Of a stretch of DNA of 64,000 nucleotides, positions 12,001 through 21,476 are shown in pieces. The DNA comes from Ciborinia camelliae. Taxonomy: Eukaryota; Ascomycota; Leotiomycetes; Helotiales; Sclerotiniaceae. The notes beneath the pieces were generated by a model that worked only from the letters and a program-made list of their open reading frames with translations, was not told where the DNA came from and did no database searches. How positions within the stretch are numbered: position 1 is the first letter of the stretch; each line of letters begins with the position of its first letter. The position numbers and the translations under genes were made by a program. The DNA is taken from NCBI GenBank assembly GCA_025890175.1, contig JANPYM010000001.1, positions 2,938,288 to 3,002,287 of the forward strand, in the 5' to 3' direction.

Positions 12001-12751
12001 TCGAGGCATGCGAAACTTTCAACCAAGCTATATCTACAGATCTTTTGATGCCATTCCATATTTCTGGCTGTCTACCGCAATCCTCTTTATCCGAAACCGA
12101 GCCTCCTATTATTGGCGTCTCGTCAAAATCTTGAATATTCGCAAGCGTAGGAAATGTCGATTCTGTAACCTCTGGTAATGGTGGTCCGATTAATGATCTG
12201 TTGCCTCCAAGTAAACCCCCCCTCTCTTCAATAGTTATATATGCGTGTGTTGTTTCATCCACAAGAAATCCCTCACTATCTGGGCGGGTCGCAGATTCAC
12301 GTTCCATGTCCGAAGAGTCGTCAATTCCCATTTCTTTTGCCTGTCGTCTAGCATCGCGTCGGCACCATGCCAATGCTTCTGGGGGGCTCATATCTTTTCT
12401 GCCATGTTCCCTAGCTCGTCGCATAACATCCTCCCTTCTAAATAGCATATCTTTTGATCCGGGCCTCCACCAGGCCCCCTCTCGATGTCTCCATGGATTC
12501 ACCCATTCATTCTTATTATCCTTGTGAAAAGGTCCCCTAAGTCGCGCAGATTCAATAACCGGTAGTTGACCACGTAATAACCTTTCCGCACATTGTTCAT
12601 ACCGCCGTCGTTTTTCGATTATCACTCTGGGATTTGCCTCGGTATCGGAACCTTCACAAATGAGGTCTTCCGGCTCATATGTTGGAGTGAAATATATAGG
12701 TTCGTCATCCTTATCGGAGGTGAGCAAGCGCCTGCTCATGTGGAGAGACAT
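9005..12751 (-). CDS. Large, mostly disordered conserved fungal protein of unknown function
   Basis: Single exon, 1248 aa from the first in-frame ATG (12751). The frame runs 72 nt further upstream only to a TTG, so an extra 5' exon is possible. I do not recognise an assigned function. The first ~150 residues are the ordered-looking part: an acidic stretch (DDEPIYFTP, EPEDLICEGSD), an Arg-rich helix (RRRYEQCAERLLRGQLPV), then RGPFHKD, NEWVNPWRHREGAWWRPGS and a helical PPEALAWCRRDARRQAKEM. The rest is Ser/Pro/Thr/Gln-rich with many short TP/SP sites. Basic patches such as KKRSTKRKRVSFG and RKPKRKS near the C-terminus resemble nuclear localisation signals. The end has an acidic DYFDEVEDFLGGDW motif. 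A nuclear, phosphorylated role is inference from composition. It diverges from the Cdc11 gene, with ~1 kb between the starts. Confidence 0.85.
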   Translation of the reverse strand: MSLHMSRRLLTSDKDDEPIYFTPTYEPEDLICEGSDTEANPRVIIEKRRRYEQCAERLLRGQLPVIESARLRGPFHKDNKNEWVNPWRHREGAWWRPGSKDMLFRREDVMRRAREHGRKDMSPPEALAWCRRDARRQAKEMGIDDSSDMERESATRPDSEGFLVDETTHAYITIEERGGLLGGNRSLIGPPLPEVTESTFPTLANIQDFDETPIIGGSVSDKEDCGRQPEIWNGIKRSVDIAWLKVSHASRRARWEDPAVSSPTPLPHATNQKFQHKVKGTMILAQNQMSHIAQPRSGLSLETPQQEIASLESYASLQQPGTTFTAEASFHTNIGQQGQQWRSISAFESGRKPANLYEDFLEPYSSIPLHTPAGKQASVPRRSATKPVTSPRLPSHPRITMVNDENHETPGNISFVTDVAPSSVNLEHFNFRKRRRRKTNPPEITGHLLTAIGEDSQMPSSEVSKPNLGLQSHASLLISSIQHPIEKAYGSSIRRTKSAMTNVSSHRSSRGDESWLTTQEEVEITPSTMGSDSRRTIKEEYSPRCENNDNSWVTTQDDVNQAPTSSSSMDITQIYRSSNFLPQPNIVEHMEASKLRKYKPRRSLQLSPLKQPSAVQFARPHSKSSPHLPTLLKQSNKSGMPMPYNNLEGSSTQSYNTSPVSSIKSKLKSPQTRILPQNLGSSQRSPNRIATMSNKEFIKSARDDNHNSALSAHVQKSDDSKGFETKETVSEINIAYEDEQIEDIAVLHVNQELHIDVEYQVDLAASEILGVAKDSMQGLVALKVQEVVQEAMQAGPGADDVPNSALSSGRTSTSSSPARTNNLTIHNLISIQKSGSVDHIPKSSMSNQYTPLLRNEEDALSPASTQDLTEYLLEAATKEKILAIPSEDTGSLKVLNPDLQSNEQAATCSPSPQSPWVPGEEVIMVAPKMLTTTEMAEPHSGAESPNLGWQKEEHPVTPDHDIIKPFRDLMTPSPPPEEPNTPEIEQRPSNTQLLVEAATQNPWVNGSKKRSTKRKRVSFGVLEDEDPVQSQPSSQRQRRSPSPESIYRKGVFGSKVAEFDDEVTDINSFQNHFSAIRRKLDSDDIPKINSSAKRPSAISKYKTTLSGAANHITSSPAIDAMAEAFIAADRDSSRERERRLVISPSRNRKPKRKSYTAFEDEDREDSGLQSLNSHLSRNTVLNETSSNAKLGDHTPDYFDEVEDFLGGDWSVEGELKKATSTEFEMTMPKGEGNANLRRSLFVFENVWS

Positions 12752-13802
12752 TCCTACAAATAGTCCATAAGCTTCATTCCAATGGTTGGGTTGTGTCTCA
12801 AAGTTTGCTTCTTTTGAAGACAATCACAGAAGCCACAAAAGTTATCAGTTATCGCATTTTGATGTGGCTGGCCGGACAACTCTTTTTCGTGTTTTCGCGA
12901 GTAATACGAAAACACGTGATGTAACACAAATGTTTAAGTGATTTTCGACTTGTACGCGTACCAACGAATCCAAGACCTTCAGATGATTGTTACTTTCAAC
13001 ATCTGAATCCAATCCAAGCACTTAAAGGTCCAACAGTCAGACTCACATACTCAATGATGTCAAAGCAGGCTGGAGGATTGAACGATACATAGGTACCTAG
13101 GTACCTACCTAGTAGGTACTCTGTACAGTATTTCTTTCCAATTATATCGATGCTACTACCTACCTCGTAAATACCTAGATAGATAAATAGGTACCTAGGT
13201 ACCCGTGGACAGTACTGTATCATCAAAATTTTCATTTATTTTTTTCATTTATACCAATCGACATGGGTTGCGGCTGCTGTAGCTTAAGGTTAATATACCT
13301 AGTAGTAATAATGTTACTACCTCCAGCTACGTAGGTACGTACTACCAGGTCCCTACCTAGTATTTTTGTTTTGTTTTGTTTTGTTTTCATAGGCCCTTGT
13401 TCCTTCTGCCGGACTTTCGATTAAAAAGGTCCAAGTGCCCCTCCCCAGACCAGATCATAATTTAATTCAATTCGGTTCAAATCAATGTTCAATCCAATCT
13501 AATCCCACTTTGCGACTATCTCAATTCACCTCGCGTTATTCCCACGGGCTTCATCAGTATATTAATAATACAAATAGGTTCTATTCTACTCTATTACTCT
13601 ACTCAATTCAACGCATTACTTTTGGAACCGCCTCTTTTCTCAGAACGAGAACCCATTTATACAATCAATACCATCCACACATCATAGACGCGACCACCTA
13701 TTTACGCGATCATAACTCTTCAACAACAACAATCACAACGACAATCAATCATTACAAAACCGAATTCATGCCCACTGCCCATAACCTTGCGAATCTTTCA
13801 AG
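12752..13802. promoter_or_regulatory. Divergent intergenic/promoter region between the orphan gene and Cdc11
   Basis: About 1.05 kb separates the two divergent start codons. It carries the densest set of palindromic TACCTAGGTACCTA-type motifs in the window (about 13085-13122, 13155-13205, 13295-13365). It also has a (GTTTT)n run at 13363-13388 and, next to Cdc11, an A/C-rich CAACAACAACAATCAC stretch typical of a fungal 5' leader. A 128-codon frame at 13435-13821 overlaps the Cdc11 ATG and is low complexity, so it was left out. Confidence 0.5.
13363..13388. repeat. (GTTTT)n microsatellite
   Basis: About five GTTTT units occur in the leader/promoter interval upstream of the Cdc11 gene. They are non-coding. 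Confidence 0.9.
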
Positions 13803-16800
13803 ATGGACCAGGCCTGGTTAGATTCTCTCTCCGAAGACTGGGTATCTCAACCTCGATCCGAATCTCCAGAGCCAGAACTCCCATCTCTCACAAATGGTAC
13901 ATCTGGTTCTTCAAATCCATGCCCAACTGCCCCGGTTAGTCGCATACCGAAGTTTAACTCGGAGACGAAGTCCTGGTCGATTGTGCCGGATAGTAATCCA
14001 TTGAGTGAAAGAAGTCAGAACGAGAATAATATTCCCCTGTCCCAGCGAACCCATCAGCCATCGAAACTACGAAGTGAAATACAGCTAAGCCCGAGGGGCA
14101 GGAAAATCTCTCGACCTCTGTCAGCTTCTAGCACACATACAACAGAATATAATACAATACAGCATAACAAATCTCTCAGCGCATCGCCCAAGAAGAGCTC
14201 AAAAGATATACCGGAATGGAAGAGGAGGCTACTCCAAGGAGACGTTGGATATGGTGAACAGCGCGATTTATTTAGCGCCGCGGGCCTCGAGACGATATTC
14301 CAACCACCACCTGCCGAAATTTCGATCAAAAAGCCACCCACCTTTGGAGAGAGTAGTATTATGCCATCAAGCCCTCCACTCTATCGTACAAGATTAGAGC
14401 CTCCACAATTTGATGATAGCGAGTTGTCATCTGAAGATTCTGTTCAAGAAGATGGAAATGGTCTGCCACGAGGTATGAGATATAAGATGTCAGAAGATTT
14501 TGGTAGTGAATTTTCTACCAATGATTTGAGTCGAGGAAGCGATTTCAGACCTAGCGCAGTAAATACTTTGAGTCCTGTCAGAGAACACAACCCCCCCTCA
14601 GATTCTGTTTTGAACGCGGACGACCTACATACCAAAAAAGGACACCTCGATGCAGGACGAATTATAAGCGGGCAAAGTGATACGCGCAACGAATTTCTCT
14701 CGCCGATATATTTAGCAGGAAAGAATAGTCTAGGTGGTCAAGTCGTGGATTCGCCAATGGATATATTATCTGCCGAACTCCAGGAACGCCTGGAGAAACT
14801 TCGTGCTGATGATCCGAATATTGATGAAACGGAAGACCTTCAGAATATCTCGCGACCTATAACCGGCGATGTTACGACAGATACGGAAGATTTCAGGCGT
14901 AACGGTCAATTTGTCAGTGTTCGAAGGGGTGGTCATTCTGAAGAAGGTTCTTTCCAAAAACGAATGCTGAGTTCTTCTTCCCTGCCACCAATCGATGAAT
15001 CGGCATTATCAGTTGACGATTCCCCACGCTCTGAGAAGCAACTCCCCAAAATAAGAAAGACACGGGCCTCCAACGAACTCCTAGAGCCACCTGTTAATCT
15101 ACAATCTCCTCCGATTGCGCCAACTGGTAGCCCATTGAAACTATTTGGTACCCATGATACGTTTACAAGTCAAAAGCTTCTTCGTAGACTTAGTCAATAC
15201 GAGGACCGGGAAAGTGAACCTGAACCAGACGTGCCACCGAACACTGCTCATGAGTCCACGCATCACCAGATGGATAATCCAGATAATAGCCGACCAACGT
15301 CTGAGAGCAGCCATTTCCCAAAAGAGCGGAAGTCAAGGAGGTTCAGTAGTTTTGGTGTCGGCGACTTGGACAGCTTTCGGTTTAACGAGGATGTTTCCTT
15401 TGAATCGAATGGATCAATCCTACACAACGATGATGTAGAAAATTTGGCCCTTCCTGTCTTAGACCCAAAGTCACAAACTAGATTTCGCTTTCGACTGGAT
15501 TCTTCACCAAACATTAAGGAAGGAGCCGATAGGCAATATAGTGGTAAATACAGAACCACCAGCAATAGCAGCAGCAGACGCAGCCTGGGCATCAGAAAAA
15601 GATCCAGCACTGGCTATTCTACTCCGTCTACTGTCTTACCCTCGTTTCAGATGATTGAGAACCTTAAGACACCTAGGAGATCGAACGGCGAAGCGGAAGG
15701 AAAACGGCTACTCAGATCTCCTTTGAAAGACCCCACACCAAAAAGACGCCGGACCTTGCATAGAGCGGATATTTCTCTTCCAATACAACCTGAAGAGCCG
15801 TTAGTCTCAATTCCTGGCCCTTTGCGTCCTTCAACACAGCCTGCTATTGGAAAGACGCGACAATACAATTCGCGAAGCCTTCAAGCTGCCGATCCGAAGA
15901 TACTTGCAATGCGACAACTACTTCGTCCTCGAACACCCACACCTAGTCAGCGTAATAGCCAACAACGTGAGGAAGCACCTTTTGCTGATTCAGATCTCAC
16001 CTCGGATGAACGTGCAAGATTTTTGCAAGAGCAGAAGATTGCTATGATCCAAGCCGAGCTTGATTTGGCCAACTCTGATATACCTTTAGGCGCTAGTCAG
16101 CAATCGCAGGATAGTCGGAAACCCTCTGTAACCACCCAAGATTTTCTGGATGAGGCGAAGAAGATTATGGCAGGCATTCGGGGCAAAGCAAGGCCTCGTA
16201 GTGGTCTTACTAGCCTTGAAGAGTCGGAGTCCGAAACCGATCGTGTCCTTCCATCGAATACTGCAGCAGACGATGAGTTAGAGGATTCATACCAGGAGTC
16301 GACTCAGGAGCTGTTTGAAAGACCACCAAGTCGCGAAGGTGCTCCAGTGTCTAGAGCACCGCTTACGCAAGATCCTGAGCTTTTGGATCATTTACGTAAG
16401 TATGAGGAGAGAAGTGAAATTGATGCCATCGTTGCTTCATCTATAAAGTCTATGGCTATGGCAAAAAAGGTCGTCAAAAATGAGAAAGAAGTCAATAGAA
16501 TGACAGACGAAACAATCTCGAGATCATTCGGTCGCTTTTTGGATCCTATAGATAAAATACAGAGCGAACCACCAAATATTCGCATATCCAATAACCCGGA
16601 CATGCAGCGAAAGCGCAAACATTCTGGCTCTTCACGACAGATGGACGAAGAATATGATGATCCCGATTTCTTCACACAAGGCTCAAATAATTCGATACCA
16701 ACGAATTCATCCAGAGGTTCGGATTCAAGGCGTGTAATTGCTCCGCATACAGTATCTCATCTAATTCCAGAGCAACTTGCTGGCATGATTTTCGACCGAG

Positions 16801-19800
16801 AACGGAATATTTGGGTTAAGAGGAAGTCCGCGAGAGGAGAAAAGGATGGTCAGGATTCCCCTGATTCCGAAGGAACAGAGGAAGACCCCTTTGAGGACAT
16901 ACCTGATCTGTCCTTTGATGAAACACAAGAGCTCATGAGGTTGAGGGCTGTTGCCGCCAAGCAGAAGGAAGACGCACGATTACGATTGGCCGAATATCTT
17001 GACGACGAAGTACAGCACGATAGGTTGAATGGCCGAGTACCGCCTCAAAATAAATCGAATATGAGCATTCCGCCCGTTGATATCAGACCCCGATCAGCAC
17101 CTTCGAAGCCTATCCAACCTGTCCCAAACAATTCTGTGCCCGAGATCAAAATACGATCAGCCTCTGCGGGCGAGGACAATTCCCTACGGCCAAAAAAGAC
17201 TCGGAATGGAGATTTGAACAAGCTTGTTGATGGAAATAATAGTTCAACTGGGAACAGGGCCCCTGAGGAAAGCAGACAATCGGCTGATGAGGAAGTCTTT
17301 ATTCAAGCAGATCCAGACCTGAGTACCACAACTCCAAAACGTCAACGGAATGTTACAATTACTTTCTCGTCTCCTATCGCCGAGCTTATCGAACCTCCTA
17401 CTTATAATGATGATGACAGTTCCACGAAAGAGGGAGCTTACCAGTCTGACTATGACAGCGTCACTGAATCGGATAGTGACGATGGCGGGAGTATCCGGGT
17501 TCGAAAAGGGAAATCTAGGCAAGGAAGCGGGCCACGTGGGGGGTATCGAAATACCTCCCGTAGGCTGTCCGTAGGAGGACAACAATTTATGCCGCGTCCA
17601 GTATCACGTATTGACGAGCAAGACGAGGACTCCCTCGATAGAGAAAGTGGTGTGAACAAACCCAGAGATAATCTTCACCCCACGCCTTCCGCCTCGCCAA
17701 GAAGAGTGGATAGTGTAGTCCTCGCTACGCCACGGCCTGTCCATGAGATTGGGACCCTTGAACTCACTCCACTTTCAGAATTTACGATGCATCAAGCAGA
17801 CGAATCTTTTGGACTGGACGTGAGCTATGCGGGTAATAGACAAAAACATATTCCTGGAGTTTCTACGAAGAAAACACTTTCCCACTCGATCAGAGAAATG
17901 GTTCAGAAATTGACTGAAATCGAACCATATGAGCCATTCTGGGAGCATATGAAGAGTGCCGATTTGCATGGGAGAAAATTGACAAATTTACACAAACTCG
18001 ACGAGTTTTGTGGGCACCTGGAAGAACTGGAGGTCTCCAAAAATGAAATTAGTCAATTAAATGGTGCTCCTTCATCACTTCGCAGCCTCATTATTAATCA
18101 TAACCGCCTTTCCGATCTGACATCCTGGGGCCATCTGTGGAACCTTCAGCACGTTGATGTTTCCAACAACGATATTGAGAGCCTTTCCTGCTTCAAAAAC
18201 TTGATCCATTTAAGAAGCCTGCAAGCAAACAATAATCATATCACTTCGACTTGTGGTATTGAAGCGCTGGATGGCTTAATTACACTTCGGCTTCGAGGCA
18301 ACCCGATTGAGACACTGGACTTCGAAAGAACAAACCTAAAACACTTAGAAACTTTAGACCTTAGAGACTGTCAAATCTCGGAAGTAAAGAATATGTGTCG
18401 ATTGTCGAAATTGTCAAGTCTTGACTTGGAAAATAACAACTTGGTAAATTTCATGACACCAGACGATACATGCTCGGCGAGAGAAATCAGGCTGAGCTTC
18501 AATAACCTTGAATCTTTTGATGCAAGTCTCACACCAGAGATCCGCATTCTCTATTTGGATGGCAATCGCATAAAAAGTATCACCGGTCTCCTCCACAAAA
18601 GAAATCTTTATAGTCTCTCAGTACGGGAACAGCAACCTGGTACGATCCTGGATAAATCATTCCTCCAAGATGCTTTCGAGGTGAGGAAGCTGTTCCTATC
18701 TGGCAATTACTTAGGGATCTTCAATCCGGGAGTTGAATACCTCAATCTACAATACCTCGAGCTTGCGAACTGTGGTATCACTTCCTTACCAGATGATTTT
18801 GGTCTAATGGTATCAAATGTACGGGTTCTAAATCTCAACTTTAATGGGTTGCAAGAATTTCAATGTCTTCTAGGTATCGTCCGTCTCAAGAAATTACTGC
18901 TTGCTGGAAACCGATTGTCTAAAGTAGAAAGACTTACGAGAACTTTGAGAGCATTTCCCTATCTGACTACTGTCGATATGAGAAATAACCATGTCAACCA
19001 TAATTTCTACCCGATAGCGTTAGAGAGATGTTTGATCAAAGATGGCGGGCTTGAGAGAAATGAGCTAGACGTCATTGATCCATATTCGCTTGGCAATGCA
19101 GATCCAGTAAGAGATGCGCATTACATATCATGCTCAGATATGGGAACAAAATCCATGCGACGTGTATACGAAATGCTGGTCTTCGGCAAGAAGGGCGAGA
19201 ATCCCAGACTCCAGAAGCTGGATGGTCTTCCAGTTAATAGAGAGGTCTCGAAGATTAGAGATGATGTTTGGGATAAGCTTCTGGAGATGGGCTATATAAA
19301 AACATCCGAAAAATCTAACGGGAAGGCAGATAATGGTCAAAATGATGACAAGAAATCGGAAGAGAACCTGGAAGATGAAGGGGATTTTCATAGGGACACC
19401 CCAGATGAGAATTCAAAGGGGAACGGGGCGAAACAAGCGGAGAACCCGCAACAGCATCTGTCTAATGGCAATGAAGCCCAAGAGACAATAAAAGCCCCAT
19501 TGGATACGGAATCTACCGAGAAGAACGTGGAGAAGGTCGAGAGGAAGGATGTGAATCCATATGCGGATGATTCTGGTAATAACAGCGCGGAGTCAAAAGT
19601 GGATACAAAACCAGTGATCCAATCGAAGGACAATGAAGTTTTAACTAAGAAAGCTGTTTCGCAGGAAAAGATCGAGAATCAATCTCAGGGTCGTGGTCAA
19701 GCATCCAATACCTCTAAATCCAAGACTCATTTTCCGCCGAATTTTCATCCTCGGGAAAATCCAAGAGTTGCAGGGCCTAAGATTGACTCTTCACCAGGGC

Positions 19801-20312
19801 CATCCACAATGAGCAGACATAGAACAATACGCGAGGTGGAGAGAGTTGTCGCTGAGAGTGAAGCTTATGTTGCGAAGCATAGAGTCTTAATGAAACGTAT
19901 GGAGGAGGAGGCTAGAGAAAAGGTGCCCACACAGCCACAACTGAAACGGATGGAGACCGATAAGGCTATGGGATTCCCCCCTCCAGTGATCCCGTTCAAG
20001 GAATCACAAATTGTTAGTCAGGCGGTGCATCAACAACCACCCCCGCAAAACATTGGAGCTGGTCTCCCAACAGCGGCTCAACTTAAAAAGGAGTTGGAAG
20101 AAATGCTGCAGTCATTCGAGCGCGAGTCGAAGTCGAAAGGTTCCAAACTTTTGCACCGAAGCCTAGATGAGCAAGGACCTTCTGTTCGACAGAGCGGCCG
20201 AAGTAAGCCAACTATTAAGAGGGGTGTCAAGAAGGTCGAATTCGCCACAGGTAGCAAGGAGGCTAAGGTGACTAAGGAGCTACGCTGGCCAGCTGAGGAC
20301 AGCTTTGCCTGA
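13803..20312 (+). CDS. cdc11: Septation initiation network scaffold Cdc11/SnaD (Nud1 family), leucine-rich repeat protein
   Basis: Single exon, 2169 aa, start ATG at 13803 (MDQAWLDSLSEDWVSQPRS). Residues 1 to ~1390 are Ser/Pro/charged and probably disordered, with many phosphorylatable SP/TP sites. From ~1393 to ~1740 there is a leucine-rich repeat array of the SDS22-like type, for example LEELEVSKNEISQLNG, LQHVDVSNNDIESLSC and LRSLQANNNHI. A charged tail follows, with a probable short coiled coil near 2005-2045 (TIREVERVVAESEAYVAKHR). In yeasts and Aspergillus this family (Nud1, Cdc11, SnaD) sits at the outer plaque of the spindle pole body and recruits the kinases that trigger septation and mitotic exit. 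A long disordered N-terminus followed by C-terminal LRRs fits that family. Ortholog identity is inferred from architecture; the LRR assignment is direct. Confidence 0.88.
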   Translation: MDQAWLDSLSEDWVSQPRSESPEPELPSLTNGTSGSSNPCPTAPVSRIPKFNSETKSWSIVPDSNPLSERSQNENNIPLSQRTHQPSKLRSEIQLSPRGRKISRPLSASSTHTTEYNTIQHNKSLSASPKKSSKDIPEWKRRLLQGDVGYGEQRDLFSAAGLETIFQPPPAEISIKKPPTFGESSIMPSSPPLYRTRLEPPQFDDSELSSEDSVQEDGNGLPRGMRYKMSEDFGSEFSTNDLSRGSDFRPSAVNTLSPVREHNPPSDSVLNADDLHTKKGHLDAGRIISGQSDTRNEFLSPIYLAGKNSLGGQVVDSPMDILSAELQERLEKLRADDPNIDETEDLQNISRPITGDVTTDTEDFRRNGQFVSVRRGGHSEEGSFQKRMLSSSSLPPIDESALSVDDSPRSEKQLPKIRKTRASNELLEPPVNLQSPPIAPTGSPLKLFGTHDTFTSQKLLRRLSQYEDRESEPEPDVPPNTAHESTHHQMDNPDNSRPTSESSHFPKERKSRRFSSFGVGDLDSFRFNEDVSFESNGSILHNDDVENLALPVLDPKSQTRFRFRLDSSPNIKEGADRQYSGKYRTTSNSSSRRSLGIRKRSSTGYSTPSTVLPSFQMIENLKTPRRSNGEAEGKRLLRSPLKDPTPKRRRTLHRADISLPIQPEEPLVSIPGPLRPSTQPAIGKTRQYNSRSLQAADPKILAMRQLLRPRTPTPSQRNSQQREEAPFADSDLTSDERARFLQEQKIAMIQAELDLANSDIPLGASQQSQDSRKPSVTTQDFLDEAKKIMAGIRGKARPRSGLTSLEESESETDRVLPSNTAADDELEDSYQESTQELFERPPSREGAPVSRAPLTQDPELLDHLRKYEERSEIDAIVASSIKSMAMAKKVVKNEKEVNRMTDETISRSFGRFLDPIDKIQSEPPNIRISNNPDMQRKRKHSGSSRQMDEEYDDPDFFTQGSNNSIPTNSSRGSDSRRVIAPHTVSHLIPEQLAGMIFDRERNIWVKRKSARGEKDGQDSPDSEGTEEDPFEDIPDLSFDETQELMRLRAVAAKQKEDARLRLAEYLDDEVQHDRLNGRVPPQNKSNMSIPPVDIRPRSAPSKPIQPVPNNSVPEIKIRSASAGEDNSLRPKKTRNGDLNKLVDGNNSSTGNRAPEESRQSADEEVFIQADPDLSTTTPKRQRNVTITFSSPIAELIEPPTYNDDDSSTKEGAYQSDYDSVTESDSDDGGSIRVRKGKSRQGSGPRGGYRNTSRRLSVGGQQFMPRPVSRIDEQDEDSLDRESGVNKPRDNLHPTPSASPRRVDSVVLATPRPVHEIGTLELTPLSEFTMHQADESFGLDVSYAGNRQKHIPGVSTKKTLSHSIREMVQKLTEIEPYEPFWEHMKSADLHGRKLTNLHKLDEFCGHLEELEVSKNEISQLNGAPSSLRSLIINHNRLSDLTSWGHLWNLQHVDVSNNDIESLSCFKNLIHLRSLQANNNHITSTCGIEALDGLITLRLRGNPIETLDFERTNLKHLETLDLRDCQISEVKNMCRLSKLSSLDLENNNLVNFMTPDDTCSAREIRLSFNNLESFDASLTPEIRILYLDGNRIKSITGLLHKRNLYSLSVREQQPGTILDKSFLQDAFEVRKLFLSGNYLGIFNPGVEYLNLQYLELANCGITSLPDDFGLMVSNVRVLNLNFNGLQEFQCLLGIVRLKKLLLAGNRLSKVERLTRTLRAFPYLTTVDMRNNHVNHNFYPIALERCLIKDGGLERNELDVIDPYSLGNADPVRDAHYISCSDMGTKSMRRVYEMLVFGKKGENPRLQKLDGLPVNREVSKIRDDVWDKLLEMGYIKTSEKSNGKADNGQNDDKKSEENLEDEGDFHRDTPDENSKGNGAKQAENPQQHLSNGNEAQETIKAPLDTESTEKNVEKVERKDVNPYADDSGNNSAESKVDTKPVIQSKDNEVLTKKAVSQEKIENQSQGRGQASNTSKSKTHFPPNFHPRENPRVAGPKIDSSPGPSTMSRHRTIREVERVVAESEAYVAKHRVLMKRMEEEAREKVPTQPQLKRMETDKAMGFPPPVIPFKESQIVSQAVHQQPPPQNIGAGLPTAAQLKKELEEMLQSFERESKSKGSKLLHRSLDEQGPSVRQSGRSKPTIKRGVKKVEFATGSKEAKVTKELRWPAEDSFA

Positions 20313-20550
20313 GCAGCACAGGTTACGAATTATGGACAATCATGAGTAATGGGGTGGGGTGGGCTGGATCTGTTTGTACAAAATAGGATTATTACCGAGG
20401 AATGGTGTTGATGGTTTAACAAAAGAGAATTGGGCCTTGTGGGATTATCTTGTATAGTATTATTATAGTATTGTTTGGTAGACCACGGATGGTCGGGATC
20501 ATACCTTTAGGCGTATGGAGCCGCATTTTAGATGTAGAAACATCATCTTT
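20313..20550. other. Convergent 3' interval between Cdc11 and the enoyl-CoA hydratase gene
   Basis: A short convergent spacer of 238 bp holding both 3' UTRs. No distinct element was seen. Confidence 0.6.
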
Positions 20551-21476
20551 CTATAATTTGGACGTCTTATTTGCGTGCCTCTCCCATTCAGCAACTCTAT
20601 TCTTGGCCTCCTCTTTCCTCTTCATTTCTTTATTCATATTCACCCCGTCCTTCTCCTCATTTTCTGCATGCCCTTCAAGATACTTCAAACTCTCCCTCCA
20701 CATCTCTGATTTCAATACCCCATAAACCCCACTCTTTCCCTTCTGCAACAGTTTCCGCTCATCCACTAATTTCAACACATCCACCCATCCGCCTAACACA
20801 TCCACAAGTCCTTCTTTTAACGCGGTTTCGCCATCGAAACGTTTTGCTTCGAGCACTAAGGAGCGGTAGGTGGAGGGAGAGGGGAGTTTTTGTCGGAAGA
20901 TGGAGGCCATGGGGGGTTTCAGGGGAGCTCCAAATTCGAGCTCGTTGAGACAGAGGTAGCCCCGGGATGGATTGAATATGCGGTAGTCGGTGTACATGGC
21001 AGTCATGAGGCCACCTGCAAAAGCATGGCCAGGGAGGAGGGAGATGGTGGGCATGGGGTAGCTGTTTTCGAATCAAAAGTTAGCGACTGGGTAATTATTG
21101 AGAGCTAGGAGGCCATGAAAGAACAAGGCAAAACATACGTTAACAAACGCTTCCATAAAGCATAAAGACTCGTCTCCCAATATCCTTCAGTAGCAGTGGC
21201 ATGATCGAGATCCAGACCGTTGGAAAAGAATTTGGGGATGGCGGAGGTTATGCAGATAGCGCCAACTGGATAGGAGAGTTCGAGGATGTCGAGGGCGAGG
21301 AGGAAGGTTTGGCAGAATGTTGTAGTGAGGCGATTATCGGGGGGTGAAGAAAAGGTGAGGAGGTAGAGATTGGGATGCGCGGCAGAAGGGGTTGTGCAGG
21401 TTAGAGTGCCGGGTTGAGATTGAAGAGGGGAGGATATGGGGATCGGGAGAGTGAAGAGGGGGGTGGGTTCCGTCAT
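20551..21476 (-). CDS. Peroxisomal enoyl-CoA hydratase/isomerase family protein (PTS1)
   Basis: Two exons, 21476-21139 and 21061-20551, with a 77-nt intron (21062-21138, GTATGT...AACAG). The join reads RLLT|YPMPTISLLPGHAFAGG and gives 282 aa, usual for the crotonase fold. LPGHAFAGGLMTAMYTDYRIF is interrupted nowhere and matches the oxyanion-hole glycine block. NELEFGAPLKPPM follows, with an acidic residue where delta3,delta2-enoyl-CoA isomerases place the catalytic Glu. The protein ends in SKL, the canonical type 1 peroxisomal targeting signal. A role in peroxisomal beta-oxidation of (unsaturated) fatty acyl-CoA is therefore likely. Isomerase (ECI1-like) is somewhat better supported than hydratase because only one catalytic acid is evident, but this is inference. 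It diverges from ALG2. Confidence 0.92.

Noticed and set aside
13435..13821. 128-codon plus frame overlapping the Cdc11 start
   Set aside because: Low complexity from CAACAA/ATT-rich leader; Cdc11 in another frame is clearly the gene.
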